DNA from: an uncultured Haliea sp.
GTDB lineage: Bacteria; Pseudomonadota; Gammaproteobacteria; Pseudomonadales; Halieaceae
NCBI GenBank assembly: GCA_913061115.1
Contig: CAJXTK010000006.1
Span: 1 to 43,815, forward strand
Length of the DNA: 43,815 nt
Reading direction: 5' to 3'
Shown: positions 1-8,143 of the stretch, piece after piece
Numbering within the stretch: position 1 is the first letter of the stretch
Layout of the letters: each line of letters starts with the position of its first letter
The notes under the pieces: generated by a model
The model's input: only the letters and a program-made list of their open reading frames with translations
Databases searched by the model: none
What the model was told of the DNA's origin: nothing
Translations under genes and position numbers: made by a program

Positions 1-263
1 TCCCACTCCCGTTTATCAAGGATCAAAGCCAGTTGCGCACTTCTTTTTTTCTGGATGCGGGTAATGTGTTTGATACCGATTGCGGGCGATTGCAGCAGAG
101 CTGCAATGATGTTGACTTCGGTGAGCTGCGCTATTCGGTAGGCATAGGTTTGACCTGGGTTACGGGTTTTGGTCCTATGTCTTTCAGTCTTGCCAAGCCG
201 ATAAATTCTGGCGACTTTGACGAGGAAGAGGTCTTTCAATTCACTTTGGGTCGTGGTTTCTGA
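1..263 (+). CDS. bamA: BamA, outer-membrane assembly factor, C-terminal end (5' truncated by window)
   Basis: This is the last ~87 residues of the Omp85-family beta-barrel that inserts outer-membrane proteins. The reading frame is already open at base 3 and runs to TGA at 261-263. Visible barrel strands include LRTSFFLDAGNVFDT, a short loop with two cysteines (DCGRLQQSC), and the ending FQFTLGRGF. The terminal aromatic Phe is the usual beta-signal of outer-membrane barrels. The identity is supported by the next gene being skp, as in most gammaproteobacteria. The strand pattern VDFGELRYSVGIGLTW and FSLAKPIN matches the final strands of BamA. The POTRA domains lie outside the window, so a TamA-like paralogue cannot be formally excluded, but gene order makes BamA very likely. 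Confidence 0.9.
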   Translation, partial: PLPFIKDQSQLRTSFFLDAGNVFDTDCGRLQQSCNDVDFGELRYSVGIGLTWVTGFGPMSFSLAKPINSGDFDEEEVFQFTLGRGF

Positions 264-292
264 TTTTCTATTGTTAATTTTTGGAGAAGAAT

Positions 293-811
293 GTGTCTAG
301 ATTATTTAAACTGTCACTTGCTGTGCTGGCATTCTCGGTGCCGACGCTTGGTTGGACTCAGGGCAAAATAGCCGTGGTTGATGTGCAGGGCGCTATCCTG
401 CAAACGGATGTTGCCCAGAAGCGTGTCGATGAAATTAGAAACGGGGAAGAATTTAAGAAAAACAAAGCCGAGTATGGGCGACTTCAGGTTGAGGGCGAAG
501 CGCTACTCAAGACGTTCCAGAAAGACGCTGCGGTGATGAGTCAGGACCAGAAGATTGCGGCTCAGAAGCAACTGAGCAGTCTGCAAGACGATCTCGACCA
601 TGTGACTGGGAAATTGCAGCAGGCTGAACAGTCGGCCGGCCAGGCGCTGCTGGAGGAGATGGCGCCAAAGGTGCAAGAAGTTTTGCGCGAAATTATTGAG
701 AAAGACGGTATTGGCCTTTTGTTGCAGCGTAACGCGGTAATCCATGCAGAGCCCAGTTATAGCATTACTGCACAGCTAACGGATAAATTGAACCAACTCT
801 CGGCGAAATAA
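293..811 (+). CDS. skp: Skp/OmpH periplasmic chaperone
   Basis: Periplasmic holdase that carries unfolded outer-membrane proteins to the BAM machinery. I choose the GTG at 293, preceded by GGAGAAG at 283-289. The in-frame TTG at 281 would place that ribosome site inside the gene, and the nearby ATG at 291 is out of frame. The product is 172 aa. It has a signal peptide (VSRLFKLSLAVLAFSVPTLG), then the typical Skp start GKIAVVDVQGAI. A long charged, Gln/Glu/Lys-rich helical region (residues ~45-120) forms the tentacle-like coiled coil. The C-terminal strand segment DGIGLLLQRNAVIHA is also typical. Length fits the family (about 160-175 aa). It lies 29 bp after bamA and is probably co-transcribed with it. 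In most relatives the next gene is lpxD; here it is fabZ. Confidence 0.93.
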   Translation: MSRLFKLSLAVLAFSVPTLGWTQGKIAVVDVQGAILQTDVAQKRVDEIRNGEEFKKNKAEYGRLQVEGEALLKTFQKDAAVMSQDQKIAAQKQLSSLQDDLDHVTGKLQQAEQSAGQALLEEMAPKVQEVLREIIEKDGIGLLLQRNAVIHAEPSYSITAQLTDKLNQLSAK

Positions 812-880
812 TAGGCGCTCTGGGCGCCGGACTCACTGCGATATCGATTACCCCCAACCGTTTCCGGCGCTATACTCAAG

Positions 881-1312
881 ATGATGGACATTACGGATAT
901 TCGCAGGCATCTGCCGCATCGCTCCCCATTCTTACTGGTTGATCGCGTTGTGGAACTGAAAGCGGGCGAGTTCATCGTTGCGTACAAGAACCTCAGTATC
1001 AACGAACCCTATTTTGATGGACACTTTCCAGACAATCCCATATTCCCCGGTGTGTTGCTGCTTGAAGCGATGGCTCAGGCGGCTGGAATTTTAGGTTTTT
1101 ACAGTCAAGGCAAGACCAACGAATCCGATTCGATGTATTACTTTGCTGGCGCTGATAATCTCCGTTTCAAGCGTCCCTGTGTTCCCGGGGATCGGGTGAT
1201 GTTACGTGCTACTGTCGTCTCACAGCGTCGCGGAATTTGGAAGTTCGATGTAAGTTCTGACGTAGAAGGTGAGCTGGCAGCTAGTGCGACGATACTCTGC
1301 GCGGATCGCTAG
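881..1312 (+). CDS. fabZ: 3-hydroxyacyl-ACP dehydratase FabZ
   Basis: Dehydrates beta-hydroxyacyl-ACP in type II fatty-acid synthesis. The 143-aa hot-dog protein carries the diagnostic block GHFPDNPIFPGVLLLEAMAQ. It contains the catalytic His (in GHFP) and the catalytic Glu (in LLEAMAQ), and it begins with DITDIRRHLPHRSPFLLVDR as FabZ does. Two adjacent ATG codons (881, 884) could start it, and no strong Shine-Dalgarno is visible just upstream. The usual neighbours lpxD (before) and lpxA-lpxB (after) are missing. Only 69 bp separate it from skp and 38 bp from rnhB. It is full-length, so the loss of the lpx genes did not damage it. Confidence 0.97.
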   Translation: MMDITDIRRHLPHRSPFLLVDRVVELKAGEFIVAYKNLSINEPYFDGHFPDNPIFPGVLLLEAMAQAAGILGFYSQGKTNESDSMYYFAGADNLRFKRPCVPGDRVMLRATVVSQRRGIWKFDVSSDVEGELAASATILCADR

Positions 1313-1350
1313 GGCGAGATGGCACAGAGTCAGACCTTCGGTGATTCGGG

Positions 1351-1950
1351 ATGAAAGATCTTTTTGAAAGTAGCTACAAAGGCTCCGCTTTGGCTGGCGT
1401 AGACGAAGTGGGCCGTGGGCCACTCGCCGGTGACGTGGTAGCGGCCGCCGTCATTTTGGATCCACAGCAGCCAATAGAGGGGCTGCGTGATTCAAAGAAA
1501 CTGACCGCTGCACGCAGGGAAGAGCTAGCCCAGTTGATCAGGTCTCGAGCTCTGGGCTGGTCGATTGCCAGTGCCAGTGTGGCCGAAATCGATGAGATGA
1601 ATATCCTGCAGGCTTCTCTTTTAGCGATGCACCGCGCGGTTCAGACGCTTCAACCCCAGCCTGAATATGTTCTGGTGGATGGTAATCGGCTACCCCGTTG
1701 GCACTATGCCTCGGAAGCAGTCGTTGGAGGAGACGACAGAGTGCCGGCGATTGCCGCTGCCTCAATTCTGGCGAAGGTTCATAGAGACAATGCTCTGATT
1801 GCTCTGGACAGCGTGTATCCGGGCTATGGATTTGCTGCTCACAAAGGCTACCCCACAGTGGTGCATTTACAGGCTTTGAAGACCCTCGGTGTGACGCCGG
1901 TTCATCGCCGCAGCTTCGCTCCGGTAAAAAAAATACTGGCTGCATGCTAG
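1351..1950 (+). CDS. rnhB: Ribonuclease HII
   Basis: Removes ribonucleotides and RNA from RNA:DNA hybrids. The 199-aa protein has the RNase HII signature [20 protein letters not shown] near its N-terminus, with catalytic Asp18 and Glu19. Further acidic metal ligands are in VLVDGNRLP (about residue 110) and in the AKVHRDN block. The ending [13 protein letters not shown] is typical of the family. It follows fabZ by 38 bp and precedes dnaE by 41 bp. In most gammaproteobacteria lpxA and lpxB lie between fabZ and rnhB, and here they do not. The start ATG at 1351 follows a weak ribosome site (GGTGATTCGGG). Confidence 0.96.
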   Translation: MKDLFESSYKGSALAGVDEVGRGPLAGDVVAAAVILDPQQPIEGLRDSKKLTAARREELAQLIRSRALGWSIASASVAEIDEMNILQASLLAMHRAVQTLQPQPEYVLVDGNRLPRWHYASEAVVGGDDRVPAIAAASILAKVHRDNALIALDSVYPGYGFAAHKGYPTVVHLQALKTLGVTPVHRRSFAPVKKILAAC

Positions 1951-1953
1951 CTT

Positions 1954-1983
1954 TTGTACAACATTTGCAGCAAGCCGTATAGA
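1954..1983 (+). promoter_or_regulatory. Possible sigma-70 promoter just upstream of dnaE
   Basis: TTGTAC (1954-1959) and TATAGA (1978-1983) are separated by 18 bp. Transcription would start around 1990, almost at the dnaE ATG (1992), and no Shine-Dalgarno is visible before that ATG. The -35 match is poor, so this is a weak candidate. If real, the dnaE message would be nearly leaderless from this promoter, while read-through from rnhB would also express it. Confidence 0.25.
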
Positions 1984-1991
1984 ATCATTTC

Positions 1992-4900
1992 ATGACTGAG
2001 TTTGTCCACTTACGCCTGCACACTGAGTACTCCCTGGTCGACGGCCTGGTTCGCATAAAATCCCTGATAGGGAGGGTTGCAGAACTAGCTATGCCCGCGG
2101 TGGCCGTTACTGACGTGTGTAATTTCTACGGACTGATCAAGTTCCACAAAGCCGCAATTGCCGCAGGTGTCCAGCCTATCTTTGGGGTAGACCTGATGGT
2201 GATGGATGCGGATGACCCAGAGCGGGCCTATCCGTTGTGCTTGTTGGCGATGAACCAGACGGGCTATCACAATCTCACGTTGTTGATTTCACGAGCCTAT
2301 ACCGAGGGGCAGTATCTGGGGTTGCCCTATGTCAGTAAGCGCTGGCTTGAAGAGACTACGGAGGGGGTAATTGCACTGTCAGTTGGCGCGGCTGGAGACG
2401 TGGGGCAGGCACTATTGGGTGAAAGAGCCGCGCTCGCGCTAGAGCGAGCGAGCTATTGGATGCAATTGTATCCGCAGCGCTTTTATCTGGAGTTGCACCG
2501 TACTGGTCGAGAGGGCGATGAGACCCACCTGCATGCTGCGGTAAAACTGGCTCAAGGTCTGCAGTGTCCCGTGGTAGCGACCAACGATGTCCGTTTTCTT
2601 GATGCTCAGGAGTTTGAAGCACACGAGACTCGAGTCTGTGTTCGCGAGGGTCGTACGCTGGATGATCCTCGGCGGCCGCGTCATTATACCGAGCAGCAGT
2701 ATTTGCGTTCCACGCAGGAGATGGTGGAGTTGTTCGCGGATATTCCTGAAGCACTGGCGAACAGTGTAGAGATTGCACGCCGCTGTAACGTGGTACTGGA
2801 GTTGGGTAAACCTTACTTGCCCGATTATCCGGTGCCCGATGACCTGACCATGGATGAGTTTTTCCGGCAGCAGTCTCACCAAGGTTTAGATTTGCGGCTG
2901 CAGGCTTTGTTTGATGCCAGTGCGCCCAATTTTCAGCAGACACAGCAAACCTATCGGGATCGTCTTGAATTCGAGCTGGAGACCATTATCCAGATGGGCT
3001 TCCCGGGCTATTTCCTTATCGTGATGGACTTCATTCGATGGGCTAAGAATAACGACATTCCAGTCGGTCCGGGTCGAGGCTCAGGTGCCGGGTCGCTTGT
3101 GGCGTACGCGTTGGAGATTACTGATCTCGACCCCCTTGAGTATGAGTTGCTGTTCGAGCGTTTTTTGAATCCCGAGCGTGTTTCCATGCCGGATTTCGAC
3201 GTGGATTTCTGTATGGAAAAACGCGACCGAGTCATTGATTATGTGGCCGAAACGTATGGACGGGAGGCTGTTTCGCAGATTATTACGTTCGGGACCATGG
3301 CGGCCAAGGCCGTGGTGCGCGACGTGGCCCGCGTCCAGGGAAAGTCGTACGGACTGGCAGACAAGTTGTCCAAGATGATTCCTTTTGAAGTGGGCATTAC
3401 TCTGGCCAAGGCTCTGGATCAAGAGGAACCCTTGCGCGAGTTTTTACAGGAGGATGAGCAGGCCCAAGAAATTTGGGATATGGCTGAACAACTCGAAGGC
3501 GTGGTGAAAAACGTGGGTAAACACGCCGGCGGCGTGGTTATTGCACCTTCAAAGCTCACTGATTTTTCACCTCTTTACTGTGACGAGAGTGGTTCGGGTC
3601 TGGTTACACAGTTCGACAAGGGTGATGTGGAAGACGCGGGTCTGGTGAAGTTCGACTTCCTCGGTCTGCGCACTTTAACTATCATCGATTGGGCAGTAAA
3701 AATGATTAACCCTGCTCGAGCGCGGGTAGGGGAGTTGCCACTGGAGATATTGCAGATTCCTCTGGACGATATGCGTAGCTACGAGCTGCTCCGGTCTGGA
3801 GAGACTACAGCCGTTTTCCAGCTGGAATCTCGGGGTATGAAGGAGTTGATCGAACGGCTGCAACCTGATTGTTTCGAAGATATTGTGGCGCTGTTGGCAC
3901 TGTTTCGACCCGGCCCATTGCAGTCTGGTATGGTCGATAATTTCGTCAATCGCAAGCAAGGCCGTGAAAAAATCTCCTACCCGGACGCCCAGTACCAACA
4001 TGAATGGTTACAACCCATTCTGCAGCCCACTTACGGTGTTATTCTCTACCAAGAACAGGTGATGCAGATCGCCCAGGTACTTGCAGGTTACACGCTCGGT
4101 GGTGCCGATATGTTGCGTCGTGCAATGGGAAAGAAAGATCCCAAAGAGATGGAAAGGCAGCGCGAGATATTTGAAGAGGGTGCCGGAGCGAAGGGGGTAA
4201 ATGGCGGTCTCGCGATTAAGATTTTCGATTTGGTGGAAAAATTTGCCGGCTATGGCTTCAACAAGTCTCACTCCGCTGCCTATGCCCTAGTGTCCTACCA
4301 GACCGCCTGGTTGAAAACGCACTACTCAGCGTACTTTATGGCTGCAGTGATGAGCTCAGAAATGGATAACACTGACAAGATCGTGGTGTTTGTCGACGAG
4401 TGCAAGCGTATGAAGCTCGCATTGAAACTGCCTGACGTCAATGAAGGGCAGTATATGTTTACGGTAAATACGAGCGACGACATTATCTATGGCCTTGGTG
4501 CTATCAAGGGGTTGGGTGCGGGGCCTGTTGATGGTATTTTGCAGGCACGCAATGAGGGTGGTCCGTTTTCTGATTTGTTTGATTTTTGTGCTCGCACAGA
4601 TCCGCGCAAGGTCAATCGGCGTGCTCTCGAAGCGATGATTCGCTCGGGTGCCCTCGATTCACTGAACGTGGAGCGCTGGACGCTGATGGCGGCTCTGGAC
4701 GATGCTCTGAAAGCGGCTGAGCAGAGCGCCAGTAATCGTGATAACTGTATGAACGACCTGTTCGGGGAAGTGGTGCCAAGCCAGCTTAATGGTAGCAATG
4801 ATGTTTATGCTGATTTTCGCGCGGCTCGCACGTGGTCGGACAAAGAGCGCCTGGGCGGCGAACGCGATACATTGGGGCTCTACATTACTGGGCACCCTAT

Positions 4901-5486
4901 CGATGAATACAGGGCGGAAGTGCGTAAGTTCGCGCCTAACCGCATTGCCGATCTTAGTGCTAACAGTCGAGGCAATCAGGGTAACCAGGTTGTCGTTGGA
5001 CTCATCATGGCGACCCGGTCTATGAACAGTCGGCGCGGTGCCATGGGGGTGATTACCCTCGATGACAGTAGTGCTCAGATTGAGGTAACGTTATTTTCTG
5101 AGGCGTTTTCCGAGTTTCGGCAATTGCTGATAAAAGATACGATAGTGATAGCAGAAGGGCGGATATCCGTTGATGAAAAAACGGGAAAGCTGGCAATGCG
5201 TGCCAATAGCTTGCGCAGTCTTGCTGAAGCCAGACAGAGTAAGGTTTCAGAACTGACAATCGAGATAAGCGCTGAGAAGATGAATGAACAGTTTGCTGAC
5301 CTGTTGGAGAAAACGCTCGCGAGGGCCGGCGGAGGGAGTTGCCCAGTGTCGTTGATTTACCGACAACCGCACAATTCGGCGCGTATTAGGTTGGGCGTGG
5401 GCTGGCAAGTCGTTCCCAGTGATGAATTATTGCAGGAATTGCGCGACGCATTAGGTGGTGAAGGTGTTGCGTTAGCGTATTCTTGA
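1992..5486 (+). CDS. dnaE: DNA polymerase III alpha subunit
   Basis: Replicative polymerase catalytic subunit, 1164 aa, the normal length for proteobacterial DnaE1. The N-terminal PHP domain begins FVHLRLHTEYSLVDGL. The polymerase palm shows GPGRGSGAGSLVAYAL and the catalytic acidic motif PDFDVDFCMEKRD, with Asp401 and Asp403 at the same positions as in E. coli. The fingers region contains YQEQVMQIAQVLAGY and GYGFNKSHSAAYALVSYQT. Towards the C-terminus come a helix-hairpin-helix region (GLGAIKGLGAGPVDGI), the LYITGHPIDEY linker and an OB-fold that begins around residue 1000. It lies 41 bp after rnhB. The usual downstream accA is not present here; the next gene is an unrelated SDR 73 bp away, so conserved synteny ends at this gene. 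Confidence 0.98.
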   Translation: MTEFVHLRLHTEYSLVDGLVRIKSLIGRVAELAMPAVAVTDVCNFYGLIKFHKAAIAAGVQPIFGVDLMVMDADDPERAYPLCLLAMNQTGYHNLTLLISRAYTEGQYLGLPYVSKRWLEETTEGVIALSVGAAGDVGQALLGERAALALERASYWMQLYPQRFYLELHRTGREGDETHLHAAVKLAQGLQCPVVATNDVRFLDAQEFEAHETRVCVREGRTLDDPRRPRHYTEQQYLRSTQEMVELFADIPEALANSVEIARRCNVVLELGKPYLPDYPVPDDLTMDEFFRQQSHQGLDLRLQALFDASAPNFQQTQQTYRDRLEFELETIIQMGFPGYFLIVMDFIRWAKNNDIPVGPGRGSGAGSLVAYALEITDLDPLEYELLFERFLNPERVSMPDFDVDFCMEKRDRVIDYVAETYGREAVSQIITFGTMAAKAVVRDVARVQGKSYGLADKLSKMIPFEVGITLAKALDQEEPLREFLQEDEQAQEIWDMAEQLEGVVKNVGKHAGGVVIAPSKLTDFSPLYCDESGSGLVTQFDKGDVEDAGLVKFDFLGLRTLTIIDWAVKMINPARARVGELPLEILQIPLDDMRSYELLRSGETTAVFQLESRGMKELIERLQPDCFEDIVALLALFRPGPLQSGMVDNFVNRKQGREKISYPDAQYQHEWLQPILQPTYGVILYQEQVMQIAQVLAGYTLGGADMLRRAMGKKDPKEMERQREIFEEGAGAKGVNGGLAIKIFDLVEKFAGYGFNKSHSAAYALVSYQTAWLKTHYSAYFMAAVMSSEMDNTDKIVVFVDECKRMKLALKLPDVNEGQYMFTVNTSDDIIYGLGAIKGLGAGPVDGILQARNEGGPFSDLFDFCARTDPRKVNRRALEAMIRSGALDSLNVERWTLMAALDDALKAAEQSASNRDNCMNDLFGEVVPSQLNGSNDVYADFRAARTWSDKERLGGERDTLGLYITGHPIDEYRAEVRKFAPNRIADLSANSRGNQGNQVVVGLIMATRSMNSRRGAMGVITLDDSSAQIEVTLFSEAFSEFRQLLIKDTIVIAEGRISVDEKTGKLAMRANSLRSLAEARQSKVSELTIEISAEKMNEQFADLLEKTLARAGGGSCPVSLIYRQPHNSARIRLGVGWQVVPSDELLQELRDALGGEGVALAYS

Positions 5487-5559
5487 ATCCTTGTTCAACC
5501 CTTTTATCGAATGTGTATATTCAGTGTTATCAATGCTCTAAATATAGGAGAAACTCAGT

Positions 5560-6351
5560 ATGTTAATGAAAGACAAAGTGGTCATTGTTTCCGGAATTGG
5601 CCCCGGCCTTGGTCAGGAGTTATCGACACTCGCTGCAAAAGAGGGAGCTTCAGCGGTGGTGTTGGCAGCGCGCACTCAAGCAAAACTTGATGTCGCGGAG
5701 CAGGAGATACTTAACTTGGGTCTGGGAACAGCTGTCCTCAAAGTGCCGACTGATATCTCAGATCCGGAGCAGTGTCTGGCATTGGCAGACCGCGTCGCAA
5801 AAGAGTTTGGGCGCATCGATGTACTGTTCAACAGTGCGTATGACCCCGGCAGTTTTGAGCCGATCGAAGAGGCGAGTATGGACGGCTGGCGGCGCGCCAT
5901 GGATGTCAACTTTTTCGGCACGATGTATCTTACGCAAGCCTGTGTCCCGCATATGAAAGAAAGTGGCGGTGGTGCCATAGTGATGATTGCCACTATGGTG
6001 GAACACAAGCCATTGGCGACTCAGGCCGGTTACGGCTCATCCAAGGCCGCGTTGCGTTGTGCCACTAAGCATCTAGCATTGGAGCTGGGGAAGTACAATA
6101 TTCGAGTGAACAGTTGCCATATGGGGTGGATGTGGGGGCCGAGTGTGGAGGGTTATTTTTCCTGGCAGGCCAAGGCGACTGGCAAGAGTCAGGACGAGTT
6201 GATCAAGGACGTTACTCGCAGTATTCCGTTGGGGATTATTCCCGATGACGGTGAGTGCGCCAAGGCCGCTATGTTCTTCGGCTCGGATTACGCTAGCGTC
6301 GTGACAGGTGCAGCACTGGATGTTAATGGTGGCGAATATATGCCCGTTTAG
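5560..6351 (+). CDS. Short-chain dehydrogenase/reductase (SDR), atypical active site
   Basis: 263-aa NAD(P)-dependent oxidoreductase, presumably cytosolic. The cofactor loop is SGIGPGLGQE (residues 11-20, in place of TGxxxGIG) and the active-site pair is Tyr158/Lys162 in YGSSK. Two family positions differ: the NNAG motif reads NSAYD (91-95), and the catalytic Ser position, 13 residues before Tyr158, is Thr145 (IATMVEHK). It ends with GAALDVNGGEYMPV, the normal SDR C-terminus. The ATG at 5560 follows TAGGAG with about 9 bp spacing. It is probably co-transcribed with the DUF1244 gene 33 bp downstream. The substrate is unknown; given the KSI and acyl-CoA dehydrogenases nearby, a hydroxysteroid or hydroxyacyl-CoA is a guess only. 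Confidence 0.85.
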   Translation: MLMKDKVVIVSGIGPGLGQELSTLAAKEGASAVVLAARTQAKLDVAEQEILNLGLGTAVLKVPTDISDPEQCLALADRVAKEFGRIDVLFNSAYDPGSFEPIEEASMDGWRRAMDVNFFGTMYLTQACVPHMKESGGGAIVMIATMVEHKPLATQAGYGSSKAALRCATKHLALELGKYNIRVNSCHMGWMWGPSVEGYFSWQAKATGKSQDELIKDVTRSIPLGIIPDDGECAKAAMFFGSDYASVVTGAALDVNGGEYMPV

Positions 6352-6384
6352 TCAGCGGCATTATCTAAAGGGAGTGAGAGAAAA

Positions 6385-6672
6385 ATGGACGATTCAGACA
6401 AAATTGAGGCGGCGGTATTTCGTCGTCTGCTAGCCCATTTGGACAGCCGCAAGGATGCACAGAATATCGACCTGATGAACCTCGCGGGTTTTTGTCGTAA
6501 TTGTCTGTCTAAGTGGTATATGGCAGCAGCCGACGACGCCGGATTGGAGGTGGATTATGACAAGGCCAGAGAGCGTGTGTATGGTATGCCGTATGATCAG
6601 TGGAAGCTGAAATACCAAACTTCGGCCACTGACGAGAGCATGGTGGCGTTTGAAAAAGCTAAATCAGAGTGA
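6385..6672 (+). CDS. DUF1244 family protein
   Basis: 95-aa small cytosolic protein of unknown function. It matches the DUF1244 pattern I know from alpha- and gammaproteobacteria: the central block NIDLMNLAGFCRNCLSKWY with two cysteines, then VYGMPYDQWKLKYQ. No signal peptide or membrane segment is present. The ribosome site GGGAGTGAG lies before ATG 6385. It sits 33 bp after an SDR gene and converges with the minus-strand gene that ends 4 bp beyond its stop. The conserved CxxC pair could bind metal or form a disulfide, but I know of no established activity. Confidence 0.85.
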   Translation: MDDSDKIEAAVFRRLLAHLDSRKDAQNIDLMNLAGFCRNCLSKWYMAAADDAGLEVDYDKARERVYGMPYDQWKLKYQTSATDESMVAFEKAKSE

Positions 6673-6676
6673 ACGG

Positions 6677-7081
6677 TTAAAGCGGACCGTAGGGCAGATA
6701 GCGGTTGTCGTTGACCTCACGAAGCCACTGTAGCAGCGACTTGTCTAGGCGCACGCCCCGCTGGCGCAGGATTTTAGCCAGTGGGATTACCGGAGATGTG
6801 GCTCCAGCCTCCCACCCGGGCAGGTTCTCGGCCACGGCGAAAAAGCGAATCAGGTGCAACAGGTCATTTTCCAGCAAAGGCTCGGCGGCGGTTTGCCAAA
6901 TGAGAGGGTCTATCTTCATCAGTCCTGCTAAACGTTGCTTGTCGTTCGCGTTCAGTAGTTGCTCGAGCTGCGCTAACTGTTCGTCATGGCTATAAGCGAT
7001 GAGGCGGCGTAGGAGGTCAGACTCTAACAGGAGCTCGGTGCTCCGTGCTTCGACCTTTGGATCCCAGGAGCCCAGTGACAT
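6677..7081 (-). CDS. Conserved hypothetical protein, alpha-helical
   Basis: 134-aa protein starting MSLGSWDPKVEARSTELL at ATG 7081. An in-frame start further upstream exists, but the preceding ~32 residues look non-coding. The sequence is rich in Leu, Glu and Arg and predicted helical (LLESDLLRRLIAYSHDEQ, LLENDLLHLIRFFAVAE), with no membrane segment, signal or cysteine motif. It ends REVNDNRYLPYGPL. I do not recognise a family. It converges tail-to-tail with the DUF1244 gene (4 bp apart) and is divergent from the DUF2141 gene, with 188 bp between starts. The coding appearance (helical periodicity, no odd composition) supports a real gene. Confidence 0.65.
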   Translation of the reverse strand: MSLGSWDPKVEARSTELLLESDLLRRLIAYSHDEQLAQLEQLLNANDKQRLAGLMKIDPLIWQTAAEPLLENDLLHLIRFFAVAENLPGWEAGATSPVIPLAKILRQRGVRLDKSLLQWLREVNDNRYLPYGPL

Positions 7082-7269
7082 AGCTTTACGCCTTAATAAA
7101 AACAGGGATACAGTGTACTGAATTTTTGGCTCTGGCGGAAAGGTTCTATTGGGTGCGCGGGGAGTTTCCGCTGCCATTGTGGCATCGTGTATTCTCTTTT
7201 AGCCGCACGAAAGGTCTGGATGAGTTGCAGGTTTGAGTTATGCTGGTTGTTTGATAGGGAGGAGTTACT

Positions 7270-7731
7270 ATGATGTCCTGGTCTATGCGAGCTGCCTTTG
7301 CCCTGCAATTTTTAGTGTTGGTACTGAGTTTCCAGTCCGTGCACGCGGAAGAGCTCACCGGTATTTTGATGGTCGAAATCTCGGGCCTCAAAGATTCGTC
7401 GGGCAATGTGTATATTGCAGTTTATGATTCCGATTCAACCTGGTTGAGTGATGAAATGGTGCTCAATCAAAAAGTGGACATCGCTGATGCCCTTGACGGA
7501 GACCTGGTGCGGACGGAACTGCTATTGCCGCTCGGTGATTATGCGCTGTCTGTATTTTATGATCAGGATGGTGATGGCGAGTTGAAAACCAATTTTATCG
7601 GTATGCCCAAAGAACCGATTGCCCTGTCCAATAATGCCGTGGCGAAATTTGGGCCCCCAAAATATAGTGATGCTGTATTCAGTCTCGGCGCGCAACCCAT
7701 AATCCAGAGCGTCTCTATCAAGGCGCTCTAA
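7270..7731 (+). CDS. Secreted DUF2141 domain protein
   Basis: 153-aa exported protein. The signal peptide runs to about VHAEE (residue 27). The mature part reads as the DUF2141 beta-sandwich: LMVEISGLKDSSGNVYIAVY, then LPLGDYALSVFYDQDGDGEL with a Ca-binding-like DxDxDG loop, then NFIGMPKEPIALSNNA and FGPPKYSDAVF. Function is unknown; family members are periplasmic or outer-membrane-associated. The ribosome site GGAGG lies just before ATG 7270; the second ATG (7273) is an alternative start. It is divergent from the hypothetical gene at 6677-7081 and appears monocistronic. Confidence 0.85.
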   Translation: MMSWSMRAAFALQFLVLVLSFQSVHAEELTGILMVEISGLKDSSGNVYIAVYDSDSTWLSDEMVLNQKVDIADALDGDLVRTELLLPLGDYALSVFYDQDGDGELKTNFIGMPKEPIALSNNAVAKFGPPKYSDAVFSLGAQPIIQSVSIKAL

Positions 7732-7889
7732 TGCCTGAAGACAAAACTCGATAGCGCGGTAATATTGCACAAACCACGATGGAACCATGCTAATTCTGTG
7801 TATTGCTTCACAACCTACCTTTAGGGCCACTGCTTTTTTTGCTTTGGGGTGGTATTACTACGCCCTGTAGGTAGCGAGTGGAGAGCAGC

Positions 7890-8099
7890 GTGTCTAACGG
7901 GTTTGTGCACAGTAGAAATGATATGTTGATGGGTCAGGACGCGTTCCGGTTGCGCATGGAAAATCAGTGTCTGCAGATCAAAGAATACCGTCGGTCCATG
8001 CTTAGAGAGTGTGGCCGACTACTCAGCCCTGACGAGGCTGCACTAGAGTGGATCGAGCGCTACGCGGCGACATTCGATAATGATGCTCTCGGTAGCTAA
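7890..8099 (+). CDS. Small conserved-looking hypothetical protein
   Basis: 69-aa protein. I choose GTG at 7890 because GGAG (7880-7883) sits 6 bp upstream; a GTG at 7878 in the same frame lacks such a site. The sequence is hydrophilic and helical, with NQCLQIKEYRRSMLRECG, then LLSPDEAALEWIERYAATF. It has no signal or membrane segment. The pattern DEAALEWIERYA looks like a genuine folded small protein rather than chance translation, but I cannot assign a family. It is separated by 158 bp from the DUF2141 gene, a stretch with no recognisable feature. It converges with the ketosteroid isomerase gene. Confidence 0.55.
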   Translation: MSNGFVHSRNDMLMGQDAFRLRMENQCLQIKEYRRSMLRECGRLLSPDEAALEWIERYAATFDNDALGS

Positions 8100-8143
8100 A
8101 CTCAATAGCAGCTGTACCGAGAATCATGCGACCACTGCCAGAA

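Noticed and set aside
1538-1945. Minus-strand frame of 135 codons inside rnhB
   Set aside because: Antisense to a well-supported gene, no ribosome site and no protein-like motif.
2356-2943. Minus-strand open frames (195 and 147 codons) inside dnaE
   Set aside because: They are shadows of the highly coding plus strand. Composition is Pro/Arg/His-skewed with no recognisable domain.
5483-5505. TTGAA/TTCAA hairpin with following T-rich stretch after dnaE as terminator
   Set aside because: The 5-bp AT-rich stem overlapping the stop codon is too weak to call.
5491-5521. TTGTTC and TATATT as a promoter for the SDR at 5560
   Set aside because: Spacing of 19 bp and poor -35 agreement; not better than chance in this AT-rich gap.
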